Shown here in pieces: positions 34,409-47,600 of a DNA stretch of 64,000 nt; position 1 is the stretch's first letter, and the number at the start of each line of letters is the position of its first letter. The DNA is taken from contig JABAKD010000030.1 of assembly GCA_012845835.1 (NCBI GenBank), forward strand, positions 13,123,580-13,187,579. Reading direction: 5' to 3'. The stretch is from Undaria pinnatifida. Its lineage: Eukaryota > Sar > Phaeophyceae > Laminariales > Alariaceae. Position numbers and translations under genes: made by a program. The notes under the pieces were generated by a model that was not told where the DNA came from, made no database searches, and worked only from the letters and a program-made list of their open reading frames with translations.

Positions 34409-35641
34409 ATGGCATCCGTGAGCGAGCCCGACAGCGATGAAGCTCTATCGCAGTCATGGCCAGACACGGAGATGGGGCTGCTGGAGCGTCCGCCGGAGTC
34501 TCCCCCTCTACAAAAGCGAAAGACGTACTCGCACTACACGCAGGTGGAGAGACCCAAATGCTGTGGTAGCGTGTCGGATTGTCGATAACTTATGCTGCGG
34601 CGGTTTGCCCCGTCGGTTGCCCCAGTGTCTGTGTGTGTTCTTCCCAGCAGCAGTATACCGAAAAAAAGAAAAGTATGATGGGGTAGCCGTTCACCACGTA
34701 CGAAGTCCACGGAGGGCGGGAGCGGTCATGGTGCTCCGGGCTCAAAAACTCAAAAAGGGACCATCCTAGCGCTCCACAGCAGTAAGACCCCGCTTTCTCG
34801 CGTACCCTGGTAGATCTTACGCAGGCCTCGTCCCATGCGCGCAACGTGCTCCCTCCCGTGTTTCTCCTATTCCGGTTTGTTCTCATCGATTTATTTCTCT
34901 TGTTTGTGCTGTCGCGGCGTGCGGCCTGATTTTTAAAAATATGCGAAAAGAAAAGCAAGCGTCCTTGTTCTGTCTGCTGCTTGCTGCTTCCTCCTCTGTC
35001 GATGTATGTAAGGAACGGCCGTTGGTTTGGTACGTGACCGTGTTACACAGCAGTACAAACGCCCCCCCTCTTCACGTTATATAGTATTTATCTCGCGCGC
35101 TGGCTACGAGTACCTACCAGGTATGTAGTTGCAGCGAAACGAAGCCTCTGCTCGTGTGGGTGAAGTTACGCTGCTGGTTGCTGCAGGTAGGTGCCCCCTC
35201 AAGAATTGGGCGCTTTCAGGCCCGAGCGGCGGTTGTTTACATGAAGTCAGTGTACCATGTTCCACGTTCACGAGAATAGTGACCTTTTGACAACAGAGTA
35301 GAAGGGTATGTATTAATAGCAGGTACTACTACGAGTGCTGCTGTGATGTACTTAGTACAAACAACGAAGTTAGCGGAAGCAGCTGCAGCTTATTTTTTTC
35401 TTGCTGTTAGAGACGTAGATGAGGAAAAAGGAATCCGGAAAATGGGTGGACTGGTCTTGTTTTTTGCCCCCGCCACCCCCCACTGCTGCTGCACGCGAGA
35501 ACTCTTGTGGTTTCTTCACCTGTGGGAGATACGTCTATGTGGGTGTGATGTGATTTGATACCGCTTCGTATGCAGGTGGTATTTCATACACGAGACTTGG
35601 AGAGGGACAGTGACGAAAGCATATGGCCAATTCTGAAGGCT
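34409..35641 (+). other. Probable first two coding exons of the PH-gelsolin gene
   Basis: Exon 34409-34543 starts ATG (MASVSEPDSDEALSQSWPDT) and ends SHYTQ at donor CAG|GTGGAG. Exon 35576-35641 reads VVFHTRDLERDSDESIWPIL and ends GCT|GTGAGT. Both are phase 0, as is the next recognised exon at 42970. The acidic, stop-free, well-bordered sequence looks coding, but a separate small gene cannot be excluded. No exon is certain in the 7.3 kb that follows. Confidence 0.5.
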
Positions 35642-38600
35642 GTGAGTCGGCAGGATTTGACGACTATGATGTTAATACCAGAATAATACTCGTAATTACG
35701 TAACTACAGGCAATGCCTGTAATCGCTAGGCGACGAGACCGATTATAGCTTACATGGCTGAATTTAGCCGGCGAGTCGGTCGGCCAGTTTAACCTGCATT
35801 CCTGACCTCGCATTTCTTGTGTTTCGTGAAGAATCGAGCCTCAATTATACTTGTATCGAAGAACAAAAGTCTGCGTGCGATGTTTCATTTTGGAAGCCGA
35901 ATGTCGAAATGTCCGTAGTCCGCAGCTACTGCTGTTTGTATTCGGGAAGCCGAATGCAATGTCGAAGTGTCCGCACCCAGTTAGTGCGCAGTCCGCAACG
36001 ATTCGGGCTCGGAGAATAGCTGTGAATCCTGCGTTCGACAAGCCTTCCTTCATCCAATGAAACCCAATAAGTCGGATAGTGAAAGAAGCAATTGGAAAGA
36101 AGGCTTGATTGTTGAATGCGGGATTTGAACCTCCGGAAAACGATTGACTGTTGGTCCGACTAAGAACTACCTGGTACTACAGTTAGTAGTAGTTGATGAA
36201 CAGTCATACGAATACCCCGATACTACTTTAGAGGACCATACCGTCGCCCCGGTTGTCTGTGGTTACCCTCGAATGCTACTGCTCGTAGAGTTGGTGCCGG
36301 AATTCGAATCTCACGTGGGTCGGACTTTCAAGTTTATTTGCAAAAAATTAAAATCAAAGGAATCAACTGCTGAGAGCGGCTAGCTGTGTAGCTGTGTGGG
36401 TAGGCGAGATTCGTTGCGAGGCTGATTCAAGAGAAGAAAGGTCTGAAATCTTCTCGCAATAGAAAAGAAGGCGCGTGCCTTAGTGGAGAGGGGGGAGAAA
36501 AGCCTACTTGGTGACGCTGGATGTGAGTTACGTCGAGAAAGGGAGAGAGAGAAAGAAAAAGTGCGAAGGTAGTAGATGGGATGAGCAAAAGGAAAAAATG
36601 TTCGACGGACGTTGCAGCGGGGGCTGCTGGGTGGTTAGTGTCGGAGTTATGGCACCAGGTGCAGTGCTGGGGCAGTGGGTGCCCCACTTGAGGGCGGTGG
36701 ATCGCCAAACGACGGTGGTTGTTTGTTGTTCTCACATTTACTCGCATAATCAAGTCCGTGGTCACAGGACACGTACCCGCAAGCAAGTGGGATGGTACCA
36801 AGGGGGACGAGGTTGTGGCAAGAGACATTCACCGGGGCCCACACTTGGAGGTGCCGCACTCGAATGGGACCCCCACTCATGTGTGATACCAGGTACCAAG
36901 ATACCATGCTTCTAAACAATGCAGGGATTGTGGTACGACACGCGCGTAGCATGATACAAGTACTGCCTTGCTCTGAGCTCCTCGCAGTATCATTGCACGC
37001 GTGCCGCAGTGCTCACTCTCGACGGTTCCGAAGGCCGCCCTCGTCATTTTTCTGTCGTTATATCGCTGCAAGAAGCTCGTATCTACTACTGTAGGTCCCA
37101 ATTGCTATCCCCTTTTGTACCGGTGTAGACTGTTATTTTTGGTCGGGTACTACTAATGCTGTACGGTACTCGTACTATACGGGCACCAGTGGTGACATAT
37201 TTGGTGTCGGTACGTACTCTTGTGTACTTGTATACAACAGTACCAAGCACGACATAAAGCATGATGTAAACACTATCCGACAGGTGATACCGTCTTTATA
37301 TGTTTCGAGCCACCCATGCAGTAGCTCTACATAATTTATTTTATGGTCTTCAAGTTTTGATTAACACATCCCCCCCACCCCCCCTTCCCCGCCACCCCCC
37401 ACCATCGCCTTATAGCATTACGCGTTCAGTGAGCTCCTACTCATTTATGCGACCTACCCCCCCTTAAATGAAACTGGTGCATTCCACGGCCGTCAGATTT
37501 TGTCCCCCTTAAAAACGGGTCTTACAGTTTCCGTGCACAGATTGATTAGCGTTACGCTGTTGACCCTGGTACACGCTAGTTCAAAAGCTAAAGCTTTATT
37601 TTTCCCCATCCGCCGGAGGATAAAAAAAAAAAAAAAAAGCTAGTTCAAAGGGGAGTCGCCGACCTATATCCTTAATGAGGACACACCAGTAATACGCGCG
37701 ATCGGAGTATCACACAGCTTGCAGATGGGGTTCGACGAAGTCTTCGATCTCACAGCTGGAGTGTGTTTTATTCATTTTTATAATAATGGTATACCTGGTA
37801 GCGTACAACACGCACGATAACACACTGTTGTACGTACAGATTATTCGAGTATGTAAAACCCTCTGACGATATTCTAAGCTGTTTTTCTCGGCAACGCAGA
37901 GTGCAAAAAACGCCGAGTGATGCGATGGGAATCGACTACGTATATACTGGTGAAGCTTCCTAAAGCCACCCCAGTCATCGTGTGCCACCCTTGCTTTTTC
38001 GAAAATTAGTTCCGGAATTCGTCCCAGGGGGTGGTATCTTGCTTTGTGTTCCACGGTGGGATATAACTCAACATACCAAGCCCCCGGATTTCAGTCCGGG
38101 CCATTATTGGACTCCATGTGTATGCACGAAGCGTGCCGCGCGCAGACCAAACTAAGCTTCGGCGAAACGCCAAGCCACAACTCCATAGATGCGCCTACAC
38201 GGCCTTCTCAACAGTACTTCAAATAGAGAGCTACCATCGTAGAGCCTACGAGGCAAACCAGGTAATTAACTGTTGTTTTTCTGCGATGATGTGTCTATTT
38301 TGCAAACTTATATGACGGTGTATACCGGCGGAGACGCTGTGTATCACGCCGCCCGGAGTATACCAGCCGGGTGATGACTTTCTTTTATCCCAAAGCAACG
38401 ACCCGATTTATCAACCGGGTACGTAAAACGATCCGAATTGTCAACCGAGTACGTTTTACACCACACTCCCTGAGATGTCATGCCTCATGATAGGTATGAC
38501 ACCCCAAAAATGCATGCCCAAAAAAAATGCATGCCCTCCCGAAATGAAGGAGGGACGGAAACAACAACCTTTCTATCGGTCGTTTGTGGTCAATTTCAAT

Positions 38601-41600
38601 TTTACACGCCGGCCTAAACTATTAATAACACGAAATCTTGTACGTGGTCCTCTACCTAACCCCAACCCTTTCGGAAGGCCCGAGGTCGTCTTTGGCAGTC
38701 GCGCGACTCCGCGGCGTGCTTAGAGTGTGGCAGTTTTTTGTAATGACCTGTTATCACCCCCCCTTTTATCGCACCCCCTAGAGTATGCCATTTCGCTTGT
38801 GAATGTGTTTTATCAAATTCAAAACGACCACCCAATTTACCACCGGGGGACGTTCTTATATTACACCGCTACAGGATGCCACGCCAGGTGATGAGTTTTT
38901 TGGGCCCTATGATCACCGAGGGTGTGGTATACACCGCCGTATACGGTATTAACAACCCACCCCTAATATAGAAATTAAGGTTCCCCTTTCGGGATGTGGT
39001 TATAATATACATACATCTCACACACGCAATCTACCAATTCACGTAGCTATGCAGACTATGCGACAGCGCTTAAGATGGTCGACCTTCGCACGAAGCGCAA
39101 GAAACCACAAGAACTCGGGCCTTGCTCAAAATGGCTCCCCCTGTTTGCGCGACGGCCCTGCAGAACGCCTCCTGCTAGACGCCTACAGTCAACTTTAACT
39201 TTGCACGTCGGCCCAGACTAACCCAATCCCACACAGACTTGACCCTAACCCTTACCCAACCTTTTGGGGAGCTCGAGGTTGGCAGGGGCGATCGCGCAGC
39301 TCTATAGCGTGTTTGAGCGGCGTGTTTCCATGTAAACACTGACGGGCGAAAAGCCAGCCTCGACCAATCAGACCAGCGTCCTGCAGGATATTTTTTGATG
39401 GCCGTATTGAATTTAGGTAACGTCAAAATGGCCTCAAATAGGAGTTTCTTGTGAGCGTACTTCTGTGTTTGTAATATATTGTGTGATAAGATCATGTCAT
39501 GATAGGCGATACCCTGATGTCGTGTAAAAAAAGTGACAAGTTATTGCAGTAGACGGCAAGTACGGCAGCTTTTTTTTCGTTGCTGTTCTCCTCTTTTACC
39601 CATGGCGGCTGGGGGCGATGCAAGATTAGCATTACCGATATGTACATGTTATGACAGCCCCAACCCTATCCCATCCTAACCTTACCCCACGTGCCAGGCA
39701 CATGTGCCTGTTATCTATTCTCCGTCTGATCTGTATATAACACTTTTTGGCGTTTGGGACTTTAGAGGCGAATGGAGCGAAAACAGCGATGACTTCAGCT
39801 TCGTCCACGCGTGAGGACCGTTGCCCTTAAGCTACAGGTGTATACCGTAGGAAGACGGTGCCGGGTTAGGGGTTTCATGGTACGTGTAGGGGAGGGCGCA
39901 TTTCGTACCGAAACTACGCTGCATGGAGTCGTACACGTTCACAGCATGGTACTACGGTGTTAGACCCTATACTCGTACATAGATCGCTCACCCTATAGTT
40001 TGTTTACAGTTTGTATCCTACCTGGTATCGTGATGTACTAGACGGCTGGTGTGACCGCGCTTCTCATATTTTCGGTCGTTGTACCTGGGTCTCGAAATCT
40101 CATGGGGCACTTCGGTTGAGACGTGTAACGCGTAAAACGCAAGGCAACACACCCCCTCGGAGAAATGTCAAGGACGATTTTCTCGACAAGGGGGAGGGTG
40201 CGGACGCTGCGCGACGCGTCTATCGAAAGGCCTCGGCTATATCTCCCCAAAGCCGATCTTCGCTCTGTTTGTCCCCCTGGTTTTGGACAAGATCGGCTCT
40301 CGATTTCGTCCGAGGGGCTGTGCTATGTTGCGCGTGCGTGTTTCACATTCTGTATGCTATCGCGCTCTCGGCGATGATATGATCGTAGCGTCTCCCGCTC
40401 CCGCCCAGCAAATGGGATGCGAACTGCGTACAGTAATACTGTAGTGGTACCTGTATAGCTCCGGTATGTGCACTATAGAGGGAAGTACCGGCACTATTGC
40501 GGCAACTTTCACTACTCCGCTGCTGCTACTGCTGATAGTTTTTGTGCCAAGCTATTTCACAGGCATTATAGCGGGCAACTGGCACTGTAGAAGGACCGTC
40601 ACTGTACTGTAGTCTAGGGTTGTAGGTCATATAGCCACTGGTGCTGAATGCACCAAGCGGAAGGGAAAATGCTTTCATCCCTGGCTTTCGAATCGAAGTA
40701 TAATACTACTATTGTTATGTGAATTATCCGAAACAAAGCAGAGGAACGATAGCAGTGTAACGCAGCCCACCAAAAAGGCGTTTTGGCGTGCTGTCCCCCC
40801 GCCGAGACTCAGTCCTCAATAACTCAAGCGTCGCTGCGAAATGCACAAAAAAAAGAAGCATCGCTCGAGACAGCTCAGTGCACGTGTCATATTGCTATTT
40901 ATATTTTTCTTCCCGCCCTCAAGGGCAATGCCATAATATCATACGATTAATATAGGTCTCGGTTGGAATGTCGCCGCCGTGCGCTTCGAGCGACACTCAA
41001 GATGTCGACGTTTCTATTCGCGACGGGATGGCATCACCGTCTGCCGCGTGAGGTGATGCCATTGTTACGTTTCGACCCGCTCTAAACCAGAGGAAGAGCA
41101 GGCACCAAAACACTTCTGTAATATAGATGAGATACGAGTAGCATACCAGGTATCATCTGACAGCTGACCAGCACTGATGTATTGTTATCACATATATGAT
41201 GTGATAGTTTTTTTGTGTTGTAGATATATACGGTATTAGCTTACCCCTTTTCGCCTGTGGGCTGTACCGTCTCTGCTGCTGCTGCTGCCCCCTGCTGCCT
41301 TTTCCCTTTGCATTTCTATGTACTGCACTCTGTGATACGGTGTGCTACTTGCTGACTGCTATTATTGTTTTGATGGTGTGGAAGATGGGGTTTCTCAACG
41401 TGCATGTTCCGCACCCAGTATTTCTATTGCGAACACTACCTGGTGTTATACTCGTAACTATCAGTAGAGCGTGTTATTGTACCGATAGTCAGTCCACTGC
41501 AAGCTTTTTTCTGTGTGTGGGCTCCGGTTGACTCTGGGACGGAGCTTTTTCTCTTGTTCCCATATCCCACATGTCACCAACGACATGAAGACGTTCTTAT

Positions 41601-44600
41601 TTTTGTCTTCCTCCCTCGACAAGTCTCTGGCCTACATGGGCTTAGAACGTTTTCTTGCTGACTTAGCCGATAGTCTCTGGCCTCTCAAAGACCCGCTCGA
41701 AGAAAGCATACTTGCCAACGTGTCTTGTTTATTGCCGACGGACGTTTTTCTTCTCTCTGATTTTATTTTACTTTATTGTTATTTTTATGAGGTGCCAGAG
41801 TATGAGTGGCTTCCTTTTTTTTTCCTTTTTTGGGGAAATGGTCAAAGGGGGGTATACGCCCGGCTTTTGCGGCCAATTGGGGGTATAGGGAAAACACGCC
41901 CGCGGAACGTGCCCCCGCGCTCGCCCGAAACTGCCTCAAGTTCAATTCTGACGCGCTGGCGCAAGACGCCTCCGGCCCGACAACCAAGCACCGAGCACTG
42001 CCACCACTTTTTGCGGCTCGTGAGACAGGCGCAGGCGTCGTGGGCGTCACAAATTGGGTGGTCGCGACCGCCGTCGCGGCCACTACGGATAGGATAGCGT
42101 CTGCGTCGTTGGGTGACTTTGCTGTCGCTGTTACTGCAGTCAATATCGGTGATGTAGGTAGTAGGCAGAGAGGAATGGTGGTGTAGGTGGTAGTCGGAGA
42201 AGAACGGTGGTCTTGACCCGACTCGAGCAGCACCCACGACCTACGATATATCTTTCAATCTTCCCATTGTGTTTTTTTAATTTTTTTTTTTGTTTTCGTC
42301 TATTATTTGTTTGGTTTGTTTTGTGTCTCTTGTCTTTTGTGCCGTCACTTATTCGGAGACGAACGATCGCAACAACTCGCGACTATTGGATGTTCAGCTC
42401 GTGGTCTATTCGGGCTGTTGGACAACGTGGAGACGTACTTGTTGTATCATAGTCGCTTTTGAGGGTGTCAGAATTGGTCAAGAAGGGTTACACAGTTCAA
42501 AGGGGTTACAGTTTCGGTCGTGTGGGGGAAAATGGTGGTCATGAGGGGGTACAGTTACCAATAGTATATTTGCGGGAGCATACCCCCCCAACAACTTGTA
42601 GTCGAAACGGGGTATCCTTTTGCCCCCTCCTGCGTCGCGGTCCCGTTAGCCCTAATGCCGTACCCGAACAAAAAGAGCAAAAGGTGTGCGTGGTCGGCAT
42701 GTGGTGGGTTTCGGGTGTCTTTTCAGCGCAGCAGGATTGAATTTGTGGCAATTCGGTTCAAGCGCGTGCCCGTTTCGCCGTCGTGTTTTCCCTGTTCACA
42801 TTTGGCCCGAAAAGCCTGGGGTATACCCCCTTTCGACCGTAGCTTTTTTCGTGGTTGTACCCTAACTACTTGAATGTAGTGTATATTATTGTATTTTTCG
42901 CGCACTCATCATCTTGTCGTTGCGGTGACGAGTATGGTTGTATGACCTAAAAAACTTTTTTTTCATTAGTTGTGGCGGCAAACGCGATCGTCAAAGTTGT
43001 CCTCTGGGTGGACCATACCATCGTATACATGCGATGTATCACACGTGAGTTACCGTTGTCAGGTGTCAGCTGTCTAGGTCTGTTTGTTAGCTGACTGAAC
43101 TTGATGGATAATACTTCTTTCTAGTATTATTAGTTGGATGGCGAACTGAGCCAATAAGTTGACTAAAGCATTTATCTCTATGCCTGTCTCTGTCTCTAGG
43201 TACGGCATAACGGATACCTCACCAAGCGTTTTAAGCTTGTGGGGGCATCCGCGCCATGGTCACGCCAGTTCTGCACGGTGCACGGCAACATCCTACGCTG
43301 CTTCGCCGGGAAGAGGCAGTTCACCGACCATGAAGACCCGGTGGTGAGTGAATTGAGTCAGCCCAAGCAGCACCTTCCGCTGTGATAAGTTAAACCAATC
43401 AGAAGCATCCGCTGTGGTGGATTCAACCAGTCGGAAACATCCGCTGTAGTGAGTTCGACCAATCGGAAACGCCCGCCATTGTGAGTCCATCCAATCAGGA
43501 ACTTCCGCCGTGTTGGTTTAATTAAGCCTGCCTGAAGCGTCTGACGTGGTGGGCCAAGCGCGGCGGGGGGGACTTGCCACTGGCTTTCCGCTTTTGGAAA
43601 GTTGTTGATGGGCAACGATTGGGGGGTCTTGATACTGACGTTCTGTTTTGAAAAAATATGTACAGGAAACGAATATTATCCGAGCGGTGCGGTCGTGGCA
43701 GGAGGAGTTCAGCAAGCCGTACAATCGCGGCCTGCTGATCGATTGCGAGGGGGGGGACACAATCATTGCCAGGACGGACACTTCGGCAGAGCAGGAGGAG
43801 TGGACGGAGGCCCTGGGTACGGTTACAGACCTACTGGGGACCAACTCGGGTGGGGGGGGGGGTGGGGGGGGTCCCTTCGGCAGCGGCGACTCTGTTGATG
43901 ATATGGACGATGGGGACGAGGAGGAGAACGGGTTAGGAGGGCGACGGATTCAGACCACCTACAATGCGCAGAAGGATGAGCTGCTCTCGTCATCTGAGGC
44001 TACTGGGGCGTGCACTGTTGTGTTTCAGGTGGGTAGGCAGGCGCGCGCGGGGGTGGGGGGGTTGGAGGCTTGATGTTTTCGAGGGGGGGAGAAGGGGGGT
44101 TCAATGTTTTATGGCTTCACTTTGCAACCTGCCTGCACTCACCCTTGGGGGACGAAACACTTGGAAGTGAACTGTACCAGACACACCAGGTGTCCGTAAT
44201 GCAGTAGTGATAGGAGTAAGCGCCGGGGGCACGTGTTAACCCCCGTCTAATTCGCGTTGTTGTGCTCATGAATCACTCCATGATAGTTTTTTTCGCAACT
44301 TCCCACATCCGCTGTTGACTCTTGCTTTTGTTCCTGGGACCCGCCCAGCGGGCAGTCTGGAAGGACGGGATGTAGGATACCCCCTCCTTTGCGCTTGAGA
44401 AGGGGGGAGGTAGAGGGGAATAACGTTGGGGGGAGAGGGGGTCAAATTCGGGCATGATTGGGTTAATGCAGGCCGGCGTCCCGTCCCCACGTGTCGCGAT
44501 AGCGGGCGCGGCACTTAGTTCTTGTTGTTCTTACATTAACTCGCATAATCAAGTCCGTGGTCACAGGACAGGCTCCAATCCCTCTGGAGCTGAGCAATAC

Positions 44601-47600
44601 CCCACGGGAAAAAACACAAACGAACCAAAGGTGGTACACGCATATATCACAGCGGACGCAATTCATGCCTCCACCAGAAATATATAAAAGTGAAATCGGG
44701 AGTCAGCCTACGATGTGCCAGGTCCATACTGGTGCATACGTCTCACTACTGGCGCCGGCAAAAACCGACTATACCGCTTGCCACCCAAGAAAGACTACCA
44801 CGTATATATTGCACGTAGTACTTATCACTACGCATACGCATGACAGACGCAAGTCGATTGGGATAAAAGAAACAAAGAAAAGAAAAGAAGATGAAAAAAA
44901 GGAAAGGAAAGAAAAGACAAGAAAGCGAAACAAGGAAAAAGGAAAGGGAAGAAAAAGAAAAGACCAGAAAAGCAAGAAAAGACAAGACAAGAAGAGGAAG
45001 CAAGGAAAGGAAAAGAGAAAAAAAATGGCATACTAGCAGACCCTAGGAACTGACTAAAGACGGCATCGGGCTCATAGAGGGTATCAAGTGCATCATCAAT
45101 GGCACTGGGGAGAGAAAGCAACGTGGCGAAGAAATCAGGGCGGTCTTACGCTATCTTAGTTCTTGCTACCGGTGATAGCGTTTCGCGCCGGCTTGGTTTG
45201 GCTTGGCGGCTTGGCTTGGCTTGGCTTGGCTTGGCTGCGTCTGCAACAGCGCAGCAGGATATACCCCTACCCTCCCTTCCTCCCTCGCCAACACCGATGA
45301 CACCCTGACTCCCCGCTTCTACCCGCCTCCCACACGTGAATACCTACCGCCTTCCAGGTCGCCAAGACAACCTTAAGAAGAGTCGACGACGCCGATTTCG
45401 GGCGTTTCAACAACGGGGACGTTTATTTGGTCATGCACGCTGTACACGGGGCTGCGGACGCTGTCGGGGCCGGGGCTAGCGGCGCTGGCAACGCTAACGT
45501 GATCACGCGAACCCTCTTCTACTGGGTCGGGTCAAAAGCGTCGATGGATAAGGGAACGGTTGCGTGCATCAAGGCGGTGGAGCTGAGGAGGGCGTTGCCG
45601 GGCCCGTGCTGTATTAGAAGGGAGGATGAGGCCCAGGAGAGCCCTGAGTTTTTGGTCCTGTTCGATGAGGTTACGGTTGCGGAGGAGGAGTCTGGCCCCC
45701 GGGTGCTGAGCAAGGTGCGGGAGGGTTGGGGGGGGGGGGGGGGGTTGAGGGATTTGGAAGACTTCGGGGTGAGAGAAGGTGATGGGTGCTAAGGGGGGGA
45801 GGAAGCTGTGGGTGCTGCAGGAGGGCGGGGGGCGGAGGGAATTGAAGGGGGGAGACGATGATGGGTGTCGGGGCGGGGAAGGGGGGGAGCTCAGTTCAAT
45901 CTTTTTGTCAGGTCGTGTTAGGTCGCGGTGGTAGATTGTGATCTTTTCGTTTGCTCGTTTTGTTCGTTTGTTCGGTCGTTTTCGTTATTTCATTCGGTCG
46001 TTTTTCGCCGCAACATTTTTTTCTTCCTTTTTTCCACACGGGCAGGTGAAAAAGTGGAACGAGCAGCCCCCCATCATGTATTCGGTGAGAGTACGCCCCC
46101 GCACGCCAAAGGCGACCAACAACGCCGCTGACGGTTATGGAGACCCGGGGACGCCCAAAAGCGATCCCCTCCCGGCAACGCCTCGTCGGCCGCTACACTC
46201 CTCCTTCACGGTGGGTCGGATCGATCTCGATGAGGACCAGTTGGGGAGCGGGCGCGTGCTGCTCGTGGACGATCGAAACGGACACATTTACCTTTGGTGC
46301 GGCAACATGTCGACGTTCAAGCACCGCGGGTTTGGACTGGAGGCGGCGACAAGGGTTAAGGCGGATAGCCCTAAGGGCGGCCAGGTGTGTGACCCTTGCT
46401 TTTGGTTGTTGGTTGGTGTTGACTTTTTATCTCCACCGTCGCCGTCCCCGGCGTTGATGCTCAGGGACAAGGGGGCGGGTTGGGGGGGTGGGGGGGGGGC
46501 GGGAGTTGCAGTGGAGCGGGGCGAAAGAGCTGCCAACGGAGGGCAGACACGAGTTGTCTGATTGACTCGAACGTACAGGCAAGGGATCCGTGGGGCGCCC
46601 GCTGTTGTTCTCCTTCTGCGTCGGCTCACCGCACGCCCCACCCCGCCCCGTGATTTCTCGCTTGCCGTCCCCCCTCCCCCCCTCACTTGTTTTTTTCATC
46701 GTCACCTCCCCTAGGTGGTACAAGTGGACGAGGACGACGAGCCCCCCGAGCTCCGGCGCATCCTAGACCGCGCCCGCAAGCAGCGGCTGCTGGAACTCCA
46801 AGTGCGTGCCGCTGAGGGGGACGAAAACGGAGCGGAGGAGGAAGGTGCCGAGCAGCGCCGCATGTCTCTCATGGGGGCTAGCGCGGAGGGTGCGGGGCCG
46901 GCGGTATCGCTATTTCGAGTTACCCAGGCGGAGGGGGGGCTGCAGCTGTCGCTTGTGGCGTGCACCAGCCGGCAGTATATTGCTGAGATCGGCGGGGATG
47001 AGCTGGAACCAGAACAGGTGGGGTCTGCTTGCTTGCGTGCTTGCTGTTCTGCCGCCGACGCCGGTGTGATGTCAAAATAATTGGCTGTGATTGGTATGGC
47101 AGTACTGTAGTCTATGGGCCCAGCGCCAGACTACGGTAGTGCAGGTTGCCTCTGGCAACGCTTGGTCACTCACACATATTTGGTGGTTACCCTTCATTTT
47201 CCTTTTCGTGCTCCCCCGCTCCGCCCTCCGCCAACGTGGAACGGAAACCCGATGTTGTCGATGCTCGAGAGAAACGCCGTGTTTATTTTCGACGTGTTTT
47301 GGCCCTAATAAACATGCCGTTCTCTCCTTTTGAACAAACACAACATTACATCTTAAACTTCTACCAAGTGTAATAATTGACCCCTCTTCACTTTGTAAGC
47401 TATCCTTGGAAGGATGCAGCTCACCGTTCATGCGACTCGCCGAACACCTCACGGCGCTTCGCGCTTGGTGCAAGCAATGTCTGCCTGGTCGGTGAAGACC
47501 CGACGTGCTCCGTCCCGGCATAATAGGGATGCGAGGGTCTATGGTCATACGACTATGGCCATGCACAAACTGAGTGCACCCCCACCCCCCCTACCCCTCC

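Larger units (their letters stand above)
35642..42969. other. 7.3-kb intron rich in repeats
   Basis: No clear exon lies here. It holds copies of repeat families B and C, a poly-A-tailed mini-insertion, a pair of diverged direct repeats near 38.6 and 39.2 kb, an inverted-repeat element at 41.84-42.84 kb, and six TACCWGGTA palindromes (36168, 36887, 37792, 40019, 41144; 35115 lies just upstream). A possible exon at 41585-41720 is listed separately. Confidence 0.5.

Noticed and set aside
36110-36180. Minus-strand tRNA-like sequence with GGTTCAAATCCCGC and CATTCAACA
   Set aside because: The T-stem pairs poorly and no acceptor or D-arm partner is found upstream; at most a decayed tRNA fragment.
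41806-42237. Ala/Thr/Val-rich frames on both strands
   Set aside because: Inside the inverted-repeat segment 41840-42838, open on both strands because of composition, and not needed for exon phase continuity.
44557-45036. Lys/Arg/Glu-rich frame of 159 codons
   Set aside because: Mostly the polypurine tract, which cannot form TAA/TAG/TGA often in this frame; intronic.
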